The notes under the pieces are model-generated. The model was not told the DNA's origin. It was given only the letters and a program-made list of their open reading frames with translations, and did not search any database. The position numbers and the translations under genes were made by a program. Source: Paragonimus skrjabini miyazakii (Eukaryota; Platyhelminthes; Trematoda; Plagiorchiida; Troglotrematidae). From it: a DNA stretch of 64,000 nucleotides. Location of the stretch: the NCBI GenBank assembly GCA_014338405.1, contig JTDE01021410.1, forward strand, positions 28,900 to 92,899. Reading direction: 5' to 3'. The first letter of the stretch is position 1. Each line of letters opens with the position of its first letter. Of this stretch, positions 23,901-35,092 are shown in pieces.

Positions 23901-25358
23901 CTTATCTTGGAAATCCATCCAGTCAAATTAATACCGATCATCTCCAAAGTGCGGACCCGGATATAAAATCTGGAGTCCAAACCAAAGGGTTTATTCAAAA
24001 AGCAGACACCGTCATCGAGTCAGGTTACCGAACGGTCTCAGCATATGGTTGTAATATCACTGAAACTAGTTGGCACGGTGGTGCACACGCAGTACGAGTC
24101 AGATTATTCGGCTTCATAGTCCCCGTGTTTTAGTCATCACGAGCCACGATCGATAACACCTGGCTGCCAACAAACCTCTTTATTGATGTTTCGGCGTTTG
24201 AGACACAGCGCTCGACTAGGAATCAGCATGCACCGATGCGCGCAAACAGATAAGGTAAAGATGCGATATTTCCATAACCGACTGTATCATCAGGATAATT
24301 AATCACCAAACGATGGATGCTAAAAGGGTGCATTTACGAACGAAACAAATTTACAAATTACTGGAGCAGTGACAATCGTCCCACAAAATTTGAAACACAT
24401 TATCATGGCTGAGAAGCAGGCTTTTATATGAGAAAAACCGCGAACAACATTTCGGGCATATTCAGTGATTTTGTGATTTATATATCCATGATTTCTTTCA
24501 TTTTTATCTCTGTGACTATAATGTTAATGTGTTAGTCGAAAAGCATATTTCTGGAACTAATTGGCCGATCTGTACACTTAGTAGATTCTATCAGCTTCTG
24601 GTGAAGTACGGAATCTGAGTAAACCTAGTGCAGACTACTGTCTCATTAAGATGCCGTTTTGATTCATGTATAGTGGAATGCTACAGATTGGATACTTAAG
24701 CGCGCGACGCTTTATGTCATCATTCACAGATACGTGTTTAATAAACATAGTACACAAAATGTCGTTGAAAAAGGGACCGGATATTTACTTCTTGGAATGT
24801 ACAAATGTTATCGTATAATACTGTAAACGTTATCCATGAGCGCACATCAACAGGATGTAGCCTGTTCTAATTGTTAGTATCCAGTAATATCTACATTTGT
24901 GTGTTCCATCGTAAAAGTGTGAAAATAGTCTCAGTATCGGTAGCTGTTTCTTTAAAACTACTCAGTGTCATCGTGTTCGCGGTCCATCAGTGTAATCTGG
25001 CTCTGGCATAATAGTTAATTCAGTCCAATTTACACATGACAGTTTCCAAGAGAATAGTTTACAAAGAACAAAGCACCTTAACCTGGACAACATTTTAAAG
25101 CGAATTGTCCACGCTGATCTCGATAACGCAACAAACTGCCCTCATCGCATCACCCGCATATGTATCAAATAAGACACGTTGACAAGAAGCGGAAAGATGC
25201 GGCTCAACAAGCTCACAAAAGTGAGAAAGACGAAGCGACGCTTAGCGTTTTGACATAGCGTTTTTGGCATAGCGTTTTTGACGTAAGGGATATCCAAATA
25301 AGAAAACTCTGTGCTGCAGAGGATATCGGACTCAAGCTGCCTGATCCGGAACTGTCAT
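20961..25358. other. No gene seen
   Basis: Long stretch without a supportable exon. A 130-codon minus-strand frame at 23503-23895 and an 88-codon one at 22578-22844 are open but lack splice sites or recognisable motifs. Confidence 0.35.
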
Positions 25359-25402
25359 CAAAAGTGGTTTGTTCAGGCGTTGCATGTACCATGGTCACAA
25401 AT
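25359..25402. repeat. 44-base direct repeat, left copy
   Basis: Matches 25881-25924 at 36 of 44 positions; shared core GGTTTGTT.AGGCGTTGCAT. The pair exactly brackets a Penelope-like fragment. Confidence 0.85.
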
Positions 25403-25880
25403 GATGGGCACCTAGCACGCGAGAGACCACTTGGAAGACATGAGCAGTGTTCACCTGATGTTTACTTCCAACCAGATGAGTGAGAATAGTACTATCGACC
25501 GGTCGTACCTTAGCAACTAATGTGGATGGTATTCCCAGATTCGTTTCAAAGGCTGTCTCGATGTTCGACCAGTATGACTTGCTCTACAGGAACAAGCGAG
25601 AGAGGACATACATATAGATGAGGTTTGGACTGTCAGTCTATCTTTGTTGTAAAACCGGAAAGGTGGAGATGTGGTGAAGTGGATAGGATGTTCGGTTGTG
25701 GCATATATCCTGCTAATTGCCCGGTTGAGTCTAATTGTCAGCCATTCTAAGGCACTGTCACATTTGAACGGCACTCGAACAAACACGGGCTTCTTTCTTA
25801 GGTCCTGCACTTCATGTTCAGGTGGCGTTTTGATAATGCTTCTGGTGTCGAATCTTTCCGGATATCCAGTGTTATACTAT
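25403..25880 (-). mobile_element. Penelope-like 3' fragment (GIY-YIG region)
   Basis: Read on the minus strand from 25880: GYPERFDTRS, then KKPVFVRVPFKCDSALEWL (the conserved KxVFxRxPFKGD block before the nuclease), HFTTSPPFRFYNKDRL, and a decayed GIY-YIG stretch ACSCRASHTGRTSRQPLKR in which YIG reads HTG. A stop after HPH ends this frame at 25517, but the following STILTHLVGSKHQVN and HVFQVV segment continues the Penelope pattern in another frame down to about 25405. RT is absent. The fragment lies between two 44-base direct repeats, as a target-site duplication would. Confidence 0.75.
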
Positions 25881-25924
25881 TAAAAACGGTTTGTTTAGGC
25901 GTTGCATTCACCATAGCCACAAAT
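25881..25924. repeat. 44-base direct repeat, right copy
   Basis: Partner of 25359-25402 with eight mismatches. Best read as an old target-site duplication of the Penelope-like fragment. Confidence 0.85.
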
Positions 25925-25939
25925 CCACCGAATCAATGG

Positions 25940-26025
25940 CCAACCTTCGCAGTCAAACCAATGAGCTAGCTTGACCTAATGGACCAATCAAGTCATCGCC
26001 ATTTCCCTGACCAATGAGCTAGTAT
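25940..26025 (+). repeat. Two CCAATGAGCTAG units about 62 bases apart
   Basis: The 12-mer CCAATGAGCTAG occurs twice in the same orientation, with a related GGACCAATCAAG between. Whether it is a tandem repeat remnant or a regulatory cluster cannot be decided here. Confidence 0.5.
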
Positions 26026-26849
26026 CTCTGCCCTGGGTTCGATCGATATTCCGGTTTAGCTCTATCAACTCCTTATGTAATTGTGCCACAGGTCTGAAGA
26101 TAAATGATCAAAAACAAATGTTCGCCTGTCCGTCTGCATATGCCCGTCAGTGTGCAAACAAACAAACAAAACAACAAACAGACAAATATTCCTGGGTTAA
26201 TGACCGTGACCTAGTTATTGTACTGAGATACTCACCTCGCTTTATCAGGTTACCGTACGCCTTCGTTGATTATTTGGTTGACAACATTTTCTGTGTTCGT
26301 TGATGGGAATGGTGAGAGTATTCATGAAGGGTTTGATGCGGAGTAAACTGTACACATGATTCACTCGTATGGACGCATGAACTGTCCTCGCGAGTGAGAA
26401 TAAGCTCCACTTTTGTGTCAGTTAAAACAAATCGGGGCTGACGGGAACGGAGAGGAGAACACTAGACCACCATGCCCCTTCGACTGTTTCTCGAGAATGG
26501 TCTGAACATTACCATGATAACCAAGCCGTTTAATTCATAACACAAACATTAGCCTCGTCTAGCACCACTGAACAGTTACAGGTTAGTTTCAACGTTTATG
26601 GAAGTCGGACCCTTATGCGACAAAGAGCACATTGACAGGTCGTTAATGTCACCTAGTAATATATGGCAGCTTTTGAGATTGTTCAAACAATATTCAGAAG
26701 TTCACGATAAGTATAAAGAGGTTAGCACAGAAATTATGGTTTGTGCTATTTTCCAGATATCATGTTGGCAAAACAGAGAACTCGATCGTTTGTAGGAAAA
26801 TTAGCCCATTGAATGACCAAGTTGTCATTTTCATTATATATTTGATCTC
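26026..26849. other. Mostly no gene; one exon-like ORF
   Basis: Holds a short (CAAA)n run at about 26155-26180. A + strand frame at about 26582-26795 reads MEVGPLCDKEHIDRSLM and NIWQLLRLFKQYSEVHDKYK after a possible TTACAG acceptor; no donor or family supports it further. Confidence 0.3.
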
Positions 26850-29800
26850 TTGACCACCGTTTACGATAGGTAATAGCACAAGTCTTCACCGTACCAGCTC
26901 GCAACTGTCGAGCTGATCCACCGAAGTATGGCTTCCAAAGTGACGGAAGTCTGAGAAACTGTTCACAAAATCCCCATTGACATGGACTCCCGGTTTAAGC
27001 GTGTCGTTTCCGTCTGTGGAGGGAATAAAGAGGGAAAGAAGAGGGATTTCTTATCTGAGTCGCTATCCTACCCAGATTTGGCTGACAGGCTCGCGAGGGC
27101 CGCAGGCCATTCACTGCAGATCTTCACTGTGTGTAGTATTGCACTGCTGTCATCAGCAAAACAATGTGGACGATAGGGTGCCGATTGCTCGAATAGTCAG
27201 TTTCTGTAAGCGCGTCGTTGCCGTCTGTCTCTTACACACGTGCTTGAACTCAAGCTTCATTCTGATTGGTCGCACATTCATCGGCCAACGGCACGTTCAT
27301 TCACATACTTAACATTGTCACCACCGCTTGTAAATGTCAGAAGATAGTGTTTGCGCTTCCTGCGTAACGCATTCTCTCTGTCGCTGTTATTACCTGTATG
27401 GATTAATGTTGATTATGTCCGAACAGGAACACGGTAGTCAGTAGATGATCAACCGTACAGTGTCTCACTTGGACACTATCCTCCCATCTATGGAGAATAA
27501 CTGTTTGTATTGCAGTCTAATGCGAATCAAATAGGGTTGGTGCTCAGCCACATCCTTGTCTCACATCAGTGACACTAGCAAAATCGTCAGAAGTAGATCC
27601 GTAAAACTGCACCTTCGTCTTCCTGCCCACTTATAGGGTTTTAACTAAACTGACGAACTTGTCTGAACAGCCATGTTTACGTGGCGCTGTTCACATTGCT
27701 TCAAGGTTCAGGGTAAAACACCTTGATGAATCTCATAACAGAAGCGTGCAGCGTCTGGTCACATTCACGAAACTGCCTGGATCTGTCGAGCAACGAACAT
27801 CACGTCATTATTATCTGAACTGGCTCAAAATCCACACTATGCATCAGGAACTTGTGAATTCAAGGGTTAGGCATTAAATCGACTGAGAAGAATTCTTATC
27901 AGAACCTGTCCTGCGCAGCTGCGCAAGCTGATATCCGACAACCCACTATTTTGCGTGCTCTTATTACTTTCAGATGAACGAGTATTGGAAGTCTCTCTGA
28001 ATTACTACGGGACTTGTTCCTGTTTCCAGATGGATTGAACTAAATAGAACAGAACACGGTCCAAAGTTGAGTCGCCAAGCCTCGAATGTTCCCTTCACAA
28101 CTCATCTGTACCTTCAATCTTTCAGGTTCGGAGTCTTTCAATATTCTTCAAAACTTCTGTCAAGTCGGGATCGGGAGAAATTGAGAGTCTGACGACTTCG
28201 TGTGACCGGTCGTCCATTTTCATCCAATCAATAATAACTGGAGGGTTTAGTAAGCTACCACGGTGCATGAGTCAAACCCCACGATGTCTTCCGGTTGTGT
28301 GTACAAAACTCTGGAGTCCATGTCCACTAGTAGTTTAGTAGTCTGAACAGATGGACTAGAAGTCATCTAGAACAAACAACAGAACTCGGTGTTTTTGACC
28401 GTCAGTACACTCTAGCATTCATTCATTTTGCTTTTTCTTTCAACTCCCTTCTATTCCACAAGATCCCTCACTTAGTTGAGGATGTACGGTGAGAAATGTG
28501 ATGCCCTCACCTTCGTTTTTGGGTTCATTAAAAAATTCATTCTTTTTTCTCTCAAACTGAAAGTAAAACAGCTGGGTTGTAGTCAAACCAGTCGAAGCCT
28601 TTTTCTCATTGATTAGCGATTGGTTCTGGTGCTGTTACTGTGAATTACTGCTTAAACTGGTGCCATATACCGTCGAGAAAGACAACGGTTTTGCATTGAA
28701 GCATCATTCATGATTTCAAATTCTCAAACTGCCTAGAGTCCGCACATCGTCGTTGGCCCACTGACCTACAATAACCAGACTTGAAAACGTAAATAATCAA
28801 CTTGTTTCTGTTTAAATAGAATGCACTACTGACGAGCTCTAATGAGAGCGAAACTTGAGTCTAGGGCTTCTTTTCGAAAGGGGCCGACTGGAAAGTCTAT
28901 GGGAATGCGACAGCTGCGATCAATTGTGGATGATGTTCAACTTGAAATAAACCAAATCCCCTACTACTCATCAGTAATTTAAATAGAATAGTCAAAGAAC
29001 AAAAGATCACGATTTTAGTTCATTTTGCACACTCTCATAAGTTGTAAGCCTGTGAGTAGCATGAAGCCAAAACCGATAGGATATAGATTCAATGGCCTAA
29101 AGTCCCCAACATTCTGGATCTTGAGTGATACACACGGCATGGGGATTGATAGTGAAATGTTTTTGTGCATATAGACCTGGTTGTTGATGAATGACCTATT
29201 AAGCTTGGACTACCTGAAGATTTATGAATTATGAGCATTCGTCGATACTGTAAACGATGATGAAATAGTAGATTCGTGATCGGTGATCGCTGATTATCCG
29301 TTGATTGTTGTGGGTTCAGTTGTGAGTATCACTCACGCTCCAGACCGGCTTTAGCTTCTAGCCGTTTCTTCCCGGCGAAACGGACTAGTATCGTGTTTTG
29401 TATTTGTTTGGAACTTATATTCAAATGGTTCAATGAAGTCAATGTTTCATATTTGGTTCTGACCAACCTTTGGTTCGCATTACACTCATCCCCGCCCACC
29501 ACTGGTGTGATGCATAATTTCCGAATGTCATATCGCTGTACTGTCCCCTAATCAAGTAGGGGGTGATGACCTTCCAGTGGATGAGTCCGAATCGTGACAG
29601 CGTTGGAATTTCACTTGCAACGAGTGTTTTTGATAGCCAGCTCGTGTAGAATACGCTCATCGTTTTCACTTACTACACCAGTTTTGTGGGATCCATGAAC
29701 AGTTCGTCAGGTTGCTGGTTCGTGTTCAGCCCGTCTGTTGAAGTCACCCAAAGGAAACAACTGGTCAGTCGTCGGTGTAAAGCGGATTGCGACGGACAAC

Positions 29801-30480
29801 TACTCAGAGGGGTAGTCCTTTGGATATTTCGTGTGACAGGAGGTCACACAATAAACACTAAGAGAAATGGCAGATTTATCTCAATCGGATTGTTGGCCCA
29901 CTAATTTGATTTAAGGGTTGATTCCGGGTACTGAGTTCATGTTCGAAGAAGTAATTGCCACTCTCCGGGGCTCCACTAAGGTAAAAGATGCGACTATCAC
30001 CTGCTTCCCAAAACTTGTTTAGGCGCACAATCATTGTCCTACTCAGGTCAACGACCTGTCGTAGCGACTCTGTTCCATTGTGTTAAGTGCATTAGAGTTG
30101 ATCCAGACTACCTGGTGATCCATCGATCCGATAGTGTATATACACTCCGTGTCTCGATAGGTAGGTTGTGTGCTCATGAGCGTGTCTCAAGGTGCTTGTC
30201 GCTTAGTTGATATTCATGCAAGCAACGGTTGTCCTATGAGTTATTTTGGAAAGGTAAGCGGGTATTGGTTTGCAGTAGCCGATTTCACCTTCCCACCTTG
30301 TTAAATGCAATAGGACGACCAGAATTGATCTGCTGCATATTTGATGCTTCACCTCATTTGCGCTATGTTGTATTGATGTTGGTTGTGTAGGTTCGGGATA
30401 TTGCTAAGACACCTGAACATTGACGGCAAAACTATAAGGGCTGAACTAAAACACTTGACTAAGAAGTGTGTACTCTAGGG
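26850..30480 (-). mobile_element. LINE family A, near-full-length decayed copy
   Basis: Collinear with 17400-20300 by nucleotide similarity although almost no long reading frame survives. Anchors: 26990-27180 with 17520-17740, including CFADDSSAIL on the minus strand for the RT motif C; 27430-27700 with 17780-18070; 27890-28320 with 18235-18650; 29310-29360 with 19375-19430; 29980-30160 with 19780-19970; 30240-30480 with 20060-20295. Insertions of unrelated sequence probably lie at about 27185-27420 and 28390-29290. The C-terminal 3' end was not found below 26850. This copy is clearly much older than the one at 16830-20340. Confidence 0.75.
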
Positions 30481-31382
30481 CAGCAGAAGAATGAAATTGA
30501 ACTGGAAAAATGGCTATCTTTCTGGAATAATTGGTCGATGCAACGATGGATGCTCTGGTCAACACTTACAATTAAGTGGCTTCACACCAGTTAAAAACAA
30601 ACGCACACCGGTGCGTACACGGTTCACATGGATAGGGTGAATCTGTACATAAGACAGAATTTCAGATGAACTAGTGTGGTGAGTCAAGAAAGCGAATGAC
30701 ACGAAGATTTTTTATTCGGATAATCAACACGGAGGGTATATGTTTCAATGTCAGCACAAACACAAACACCCAGTTGTACGTAACACTAATCCTAGGACAT
30801 GACGGTTGCCAACGCCAAGTACATTTATGAAAAATAATTTCCTGCAAGGGTTCACGTCAGTGTTCTTTCTTGTATTTTCCCCGGCTACTTCAGTACTTAA
30901 GTACCTGCTTCCGCCTGGCTCCTGATGAGTAGCATAGTGTGATCGTCCATCCTCATCAAATTAGACTTGATTATGTCCGTTCTGTAACCCAATGGTTCCT
31001 CCCCAAATGTTCGTGAAAGAATACAAACAACAAAAGCTGCGAAAGGAAGAGGGTAATCAGTGCAGAACAAAGACAGTCTCCATTAAACTATCCTTTAGGG
31101 GTGATTACATCGTGTAGTAGGTAACACAAGAACTAATGAATTCGATTAGAAATATTCAGTGTAGTTGAATTCTATGTACCCGCTCGAACTCAGAGGCCAC
31201 TAGTATCTTCAATCAGGGGAAGTCGGACTGTTGACGACATTTTACATTGTACTTACCATATCACATGTAAATAAGGAGGAATTCGCAAGGGCAAAAGCGC
31301 GAGATGCCTGATCATCAGCGTGGATGAACATTTCCTTAAATTAACCCGGAAATTCGCGTTACCGGAGAACGGCAATATCACC
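30481..31382. other. No gene seen
   Basis: Between the decayed LINE A and the Penelope-like element; nothing recognised. Confidence 0.35.
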
Positions 31383-31715
31383 GTAACAATAGAAGACATA
31401 CGTCGCGAGATTTTAACATTTCGTTTACTCTCTTCAGTCACGAACGTGAAACATTGGAGTATATAGGACATGCGGATATATACAACAATAGAAACAATCG
31501 ACGATTGGGCTTGCACTAAAAAAGGACTGTTATCAGTTCCAGGCCAGACAAACTGCGTGAGTCAACAGTTTATGCACACACAGGACCGGACGGCGAGTAT
31601 TGATTAACATTGCTTCGAAGAAGGCAAGCAATTTTGGATTCCGATTACGCAACAACACTTGAAATGAATTGGCGGGGTCAACAACGTGACCTGTTTCCAT
31701 GATGTGCTTTGCAAT
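31383..31715 (-). repeat. Inverted-repeat arm 1 (3' end of Penelope-like element)
   Basis: Reverse-complement partner of 33567-33899, ungapped by eye with about a dozen mismatches in 333 bases. It covers the end of the nuclease ORF (NSFQVLLRNRNPKLLAFFEA) and the 3' non-coding tail. Confidence 0.93.
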
Positions 31716-31955
31716 GGATGAGGTCAGATTTCGTCTCACTCGCTCTGTTGTCATTGCCTGTCGCGTCATAGCGCCCATCAACCACTTAGGTATATGTTCA
31801 GTCATTGTTTGTCGTAGGCAACGATCTGTTATGTCCTTATAGACGTCATCGCGACTGCAAGAGAACTGACAGATTACATTTGAGACCGAAAATTTCGGTA
31901 GGTCACGATTATGAATAAGCTGGGCGACACTCCTAGTTATGAGTAGCAACCGCAA
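31533..31955 (-). pseudogene. Penelope-like endonuclease domain, altered GIY-YIG
   Basis: 140 open codons: SNVICQFSCSRDDVYKDITD then CLRQTMTEHIPKWLM, IAKHIMETGHVVDPANSF and LLAFFEAMLINTRRPVLCVH. This is the usual Penelope nuclease layout (CQFxC...YIGRT...EH), but the YIG block reads VYKDIT, losing the glycine and the neighbouring catalytic arginine context. It is shifted by one base from the RT frame, which ends at 31957. The domain would normally nick target DNA. As encoded it is probably inactive. Confidence 0.85.
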
Positions 31956-31956
31956 T

Positions 31957-32967
31957 TCAACCAGCCGGGTATGTACGAGTTAGAGCAGACTGTAATTTTT
32001 GACTTACATCAGTTGTGATATGATCGTCTTTGAAAGGAAAGTTCAAAAAGATCTGCTTCTTTGGGACCGTACTCACGGCAGTCTTGATCAGTCTTTTCTG
32101 GCTGTGAACATCGATGAGCTTCTCAGGATAGCCGTTTGCTAGCAACATTTTCTTCAATCTCTCCTCCTCTCCTTGCAAGCAGAGATCGGTGCAAATCTCC
32201 CGGGCTCTATGAAACAGGGTTCTCACCAAACCTCGTTTATAAGTAATTGGTGCAAAGAAAGAAAATTGCAAATACTGACCGCTCCAAGTGGCCTTACGGT
32301 GCACTGAGCGTTGTAGTGGGCCATCCTGTCGTCTAGTGAGTGAACTGTCTAAAAAAGGCAAACTGTCGTTTGCTTCCTCTTCCTGAGAAACAGAAAGATT
32401 AGGATGAGCAGAATTAAAAAGGGTTAAAAGTGAATCAAAATGAATATTAGTGGTAGAAATCAAAATGTCATCTACATATCGCTTATAGAGGCTGGCACCA
32501 CCTATAACATCAGGTAGTTTTAACTCAATCACTCCTAAAAATATATCTGCAAGTGTTGGGCCCAATGGACTGCCCATTGCTACACCATCTACTTGCTTAG
32601 AAGATGAGGCTGCAAAATCAAAACGGATATTCTCTGTACATAAAAGTATAAGTTCCTTGAGATAATCAACTGGGAGACAAAAGTGAATTTTGATAGAGAT
32701 AAAATCGCACAAAAAGCCAACCGTTTCTCGAAGGGGAACGTTTGTAACTAAGGAGTAAACATCGTTAGAAAACACTTCATGTGAACGCGCCCATACGTTC
32801 TGTAAGGTTTGTACCAGTTCGAAAGAATCTTTTACACAGTGGGAGGTAAAGTTCTGACGGATGGGATGTAAAGTATCAACAAGCCATATGGCAAGCTTGT
32901 GGTACGGTGGGTTGTCCATGCATAGGAATGGTCTCAGCGGGACGCCACATTTGTGTTTTTGGAGCAC
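31957..32967 (-). pseudogene. Penelope-like reverse transcriptase core
   Basis: 336 open codons. Motifs in order: KCGVPLRPFLCMDNPPYHKL (RT 2a region), motif A FSNDVYSLVTNVPLRET, motif B VDGVAMGSPLGPTLADIFLG, motif C YKRYVDDILIS with YVDD intact, then SLPFLDSSLTRR and the thumb with YKRGLVRTLFHRA and NGYPEKLID. All three catalytic aspartate positions appear present. The upstream segment is in another frame and the nuclease is a frame away, so the whole polyprotein is not continuous. This is the best preserved retroelement enzyme in the window. Confidence 0.92.
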
Positions 32968-32989
32968 CTCTTAACTGTGGTGTGAGCGT

Positions 32990-33480
32990 TCAGGTTGGCT
33001 TCATCTGTCTATATTGCTGTTCCGAGATATATCCATATAGTAGTAAGACTTGGGGGTTTCTTGAGATTTGTTTCCCTATCAAAATGTTGTTGTCAGTCAT
33101 ACTGTCTGTGTGAAATGTTCGTATGTCCGCTATGATACCTTTCAATTTTAACTCATAATCAGTCTTGTTCATGATAACTATACCGAAACCTTTGTTGGGT
33201 TGAAGAAAAACCACATCTTTCATCTCCCGCAGTTGTTTCAGAGTCTGGTAATGTTCAGATGTCAGACAGCATTGTTGACGCACCGGTGAAGTCAGGAAAT
33301 GGTGCGAAATATCGACCAATTTCGCGCGGAACCATCCTTCGTTGTCCTGTGACGTTGTATTAAGGTCTTTTATTTGATCATACAGGTTCTCGAATTGCAC
33401 CTGTGTCTGTAATCGGTTGACTCTTTTGGAAAGGAATTTTCACTTTCAATCCGAGGGATAGAACCTCCAACTTTGCCTGC
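32990..33480 (-). pseudogene. Penelope-like N-terminal RT segment
   Basis: Begins with LEVLSLGLKVKIP near 33470, then open from 33400: FENLYDQIKD, LKQLREMKDVVFLQPNKGFG with VIMNKTDY (the conserved D-V-V/I-x-x-x-P-x-K-G-x-G-V/I-V block of Penelope proteins), and SEQQYRQMKPT before a stop at 32990. About 25 codons in another frame (LRGAPKTQ) bridge to the RT core at 32967. A small indel therefore separates it from the RT ORF. Confidence 0.82.
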
Positions 33481-33566
33481 GTAAACTGAGTTGACGATCG
33501 GTTCTACGCTTGTTTCGAGCCATCAGTAGGGAGCAAGCAATCGTTGTCCGAACGGGACAAAGTCCC

Positions 33567-33899
33567 TTAGCAAGGCACATCATGGAAACAGGACACCTTA
33601 TTGACCCCGCCAATTCATTTCAAGTGTTGCTGCGTAATCGGAATCCAAAATTGCTTGCCTTCTTCGAAGCAATGTTAATCAATACTCGCCGTCCGGTCCT
33701 GTGTGTGCATAAACTGTTGACTCACGCAGTTTGTCTGGCCTGGAACTGATAACAGTCCTTTTTTAGTGCAAGCCCAATCGTTGATTGTTTCTATTGTTGT
33801 AGCTATCCGCATGTCCTATATACTCCAATGTTTCATGCTCCTGACTGAAGAGAGTAAACGAAATGTTAAAATCTCGCGACGTATGTTTTCTATCGTTAC
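33567..33899 (+). repeat. Inverted-repeat arm 2, duplicate of Penelope 3' end
   Basis: Opposite-strand copy of 31383-31715. On the + strand it encodes HIMETGHLIDPANSFQVLL through to CLAWN and stop, identical to arm 1 apart from two residues in the shared part. It starts about 12 bases beyond the recognisable 5' end of the element and stops at GTTAC, beyond which similarity ends on both sides. Inverted or tandem terminal duplications of this sort are known for Penelope-like elements. Confidence 0.93.
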
Positions 33900-33963
33900 T
33901 GGTGAACTGGATCAAGGGAACTCAATGTTTCAAATATCATTGTAACAGGTAAATAACCAGTTT

Positions 33964-34012
33964 GCGTGTTCGACAGACACGTCCTAACCACTGGTCACTA
34001 TGCCAATCCAGC
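33964..34012 (-). repeat. tRNA-like remnant, possible SINE
   Basis: The minus strand reads TTGGCATAGTGACCAGTGGT then TAGGACGTGTCTGTCGAACA, resembling the A-box half of a tRNA-derived SINE. No convincing B box follows. Confidence 0.3.
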
Positions 34013-34029
34013 TCGTGCATTCAGAATCT

Positions 34030-35092
34030 TTTTACTTCATGCCGGTTCAAGGTTCTTGTAGCCTGCTAAAACGTTAACAGTCAACCAACTCAAGCAGGCT
34101 TTTTGTGCTCACAAACAGTAAAGCTGACCTTTTCTTTTGGTTACCGATTTATCCTAATCAGTTGACCGCTTACCTATCCCCATAAATGTTTGTTATAAAA
34201 GCCGACCGGTGTTACGGTAAACCTCGTAATGATGAGTCGTTACGGAATATGTTAATCCACGACCTTTCGTGTTTCTGTTATCTTCGCAAGTGTATGTTTT
34301 CTGTTCGTTTCCCTTTAACATCAAAGACGTTGACGGAGTGCCTTATATCACAAAGTTCGTAACGTACAACCCCATCAGTCACTGTTTTTATCTCAACATA
34401 GGTCCTACTACCATCAGTAATGGTTGTTATTGAAAATTCAATGCGACTGTATCAAGCTTTTTATACGTTCCTGCTCAGTTACTTGGACCATAAGAATAAA
34501 AACAATTTCGCCAGTAAATAACCGAATATACTCCAAAATAAGTTAGATAAATGAATAACTATGATGCCATACACCTGCGTAATCGGCATAGAAACGACAG
34601 ATGTCTTCATGGAACCAGGAACACTTTCTTCCTATGAATTGTGATTTCTACGCTTTCAGTTAGTTTATATAATTGGTAGTGATCGACTTTTAAACATATG
34701 TGACCCCTATCTTGACATAAGACTGCATACCTCTTTTTGTTAGCCGTATGAGCTTCAGAGCAGCTTGTAAGCTACGGATACGGAAACAACATCCGACCAG
34801 GGTAATTACTTGCAATCGTATCGATAAGCTAGACGGGAGCAGTTAAATGATTCAGGATGTACTAGATCATCTATTAGTCGCACCCAAACAGGAGTCAATA
34901 TTAAGGTACTATTGCAAGTTACAGTCGATTTCAGACACATGGAAAGCGGAACAGAAACGAAATTTATTAAAGCCGACCAGGCCAGTTAATAAAAGAGTTG
35001 ATCGATTTTGATGGGTGTGGAGGGGATAATCGTAATTTCATTTCAGAATGTCATTTAATCCATTCATCAATACAGCTTGAACAGTGTGATGG
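34030..35092. other. No gene seen
   Basis: Nothing recognised between the tRNA-like remnant and repeat D. Confidence 0.35.

Larger units (their letters stand above)
31383..33555 (-). mobile_element. Penelope-like retroelement, nearly complete
   Basis: About 2.2 kb on the minus strand with an N-terminal segment (33480-32990), an intact RT core (32967-31957) and a GIY-YIG-type C-terminal domain (31955-31533), followed by about 150 bases of 3' sequence. Penelope-like elements use an RT related to telomerase and a GIY-YIG endonuclease. Only two frame breaks are obvious between domains (near 32960 and 31956), so it is younger than the LINE copies here. An inverted duplicate of its last 333 bases lies immediately beyond its 5' end. 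Confidence 0.92.

Noticed and set aside
26977..27312. 111-codon + strand open frame
   Set aside because: Antisense to the decayed LINE A copy, whose RT FADD motif is on the other strand.
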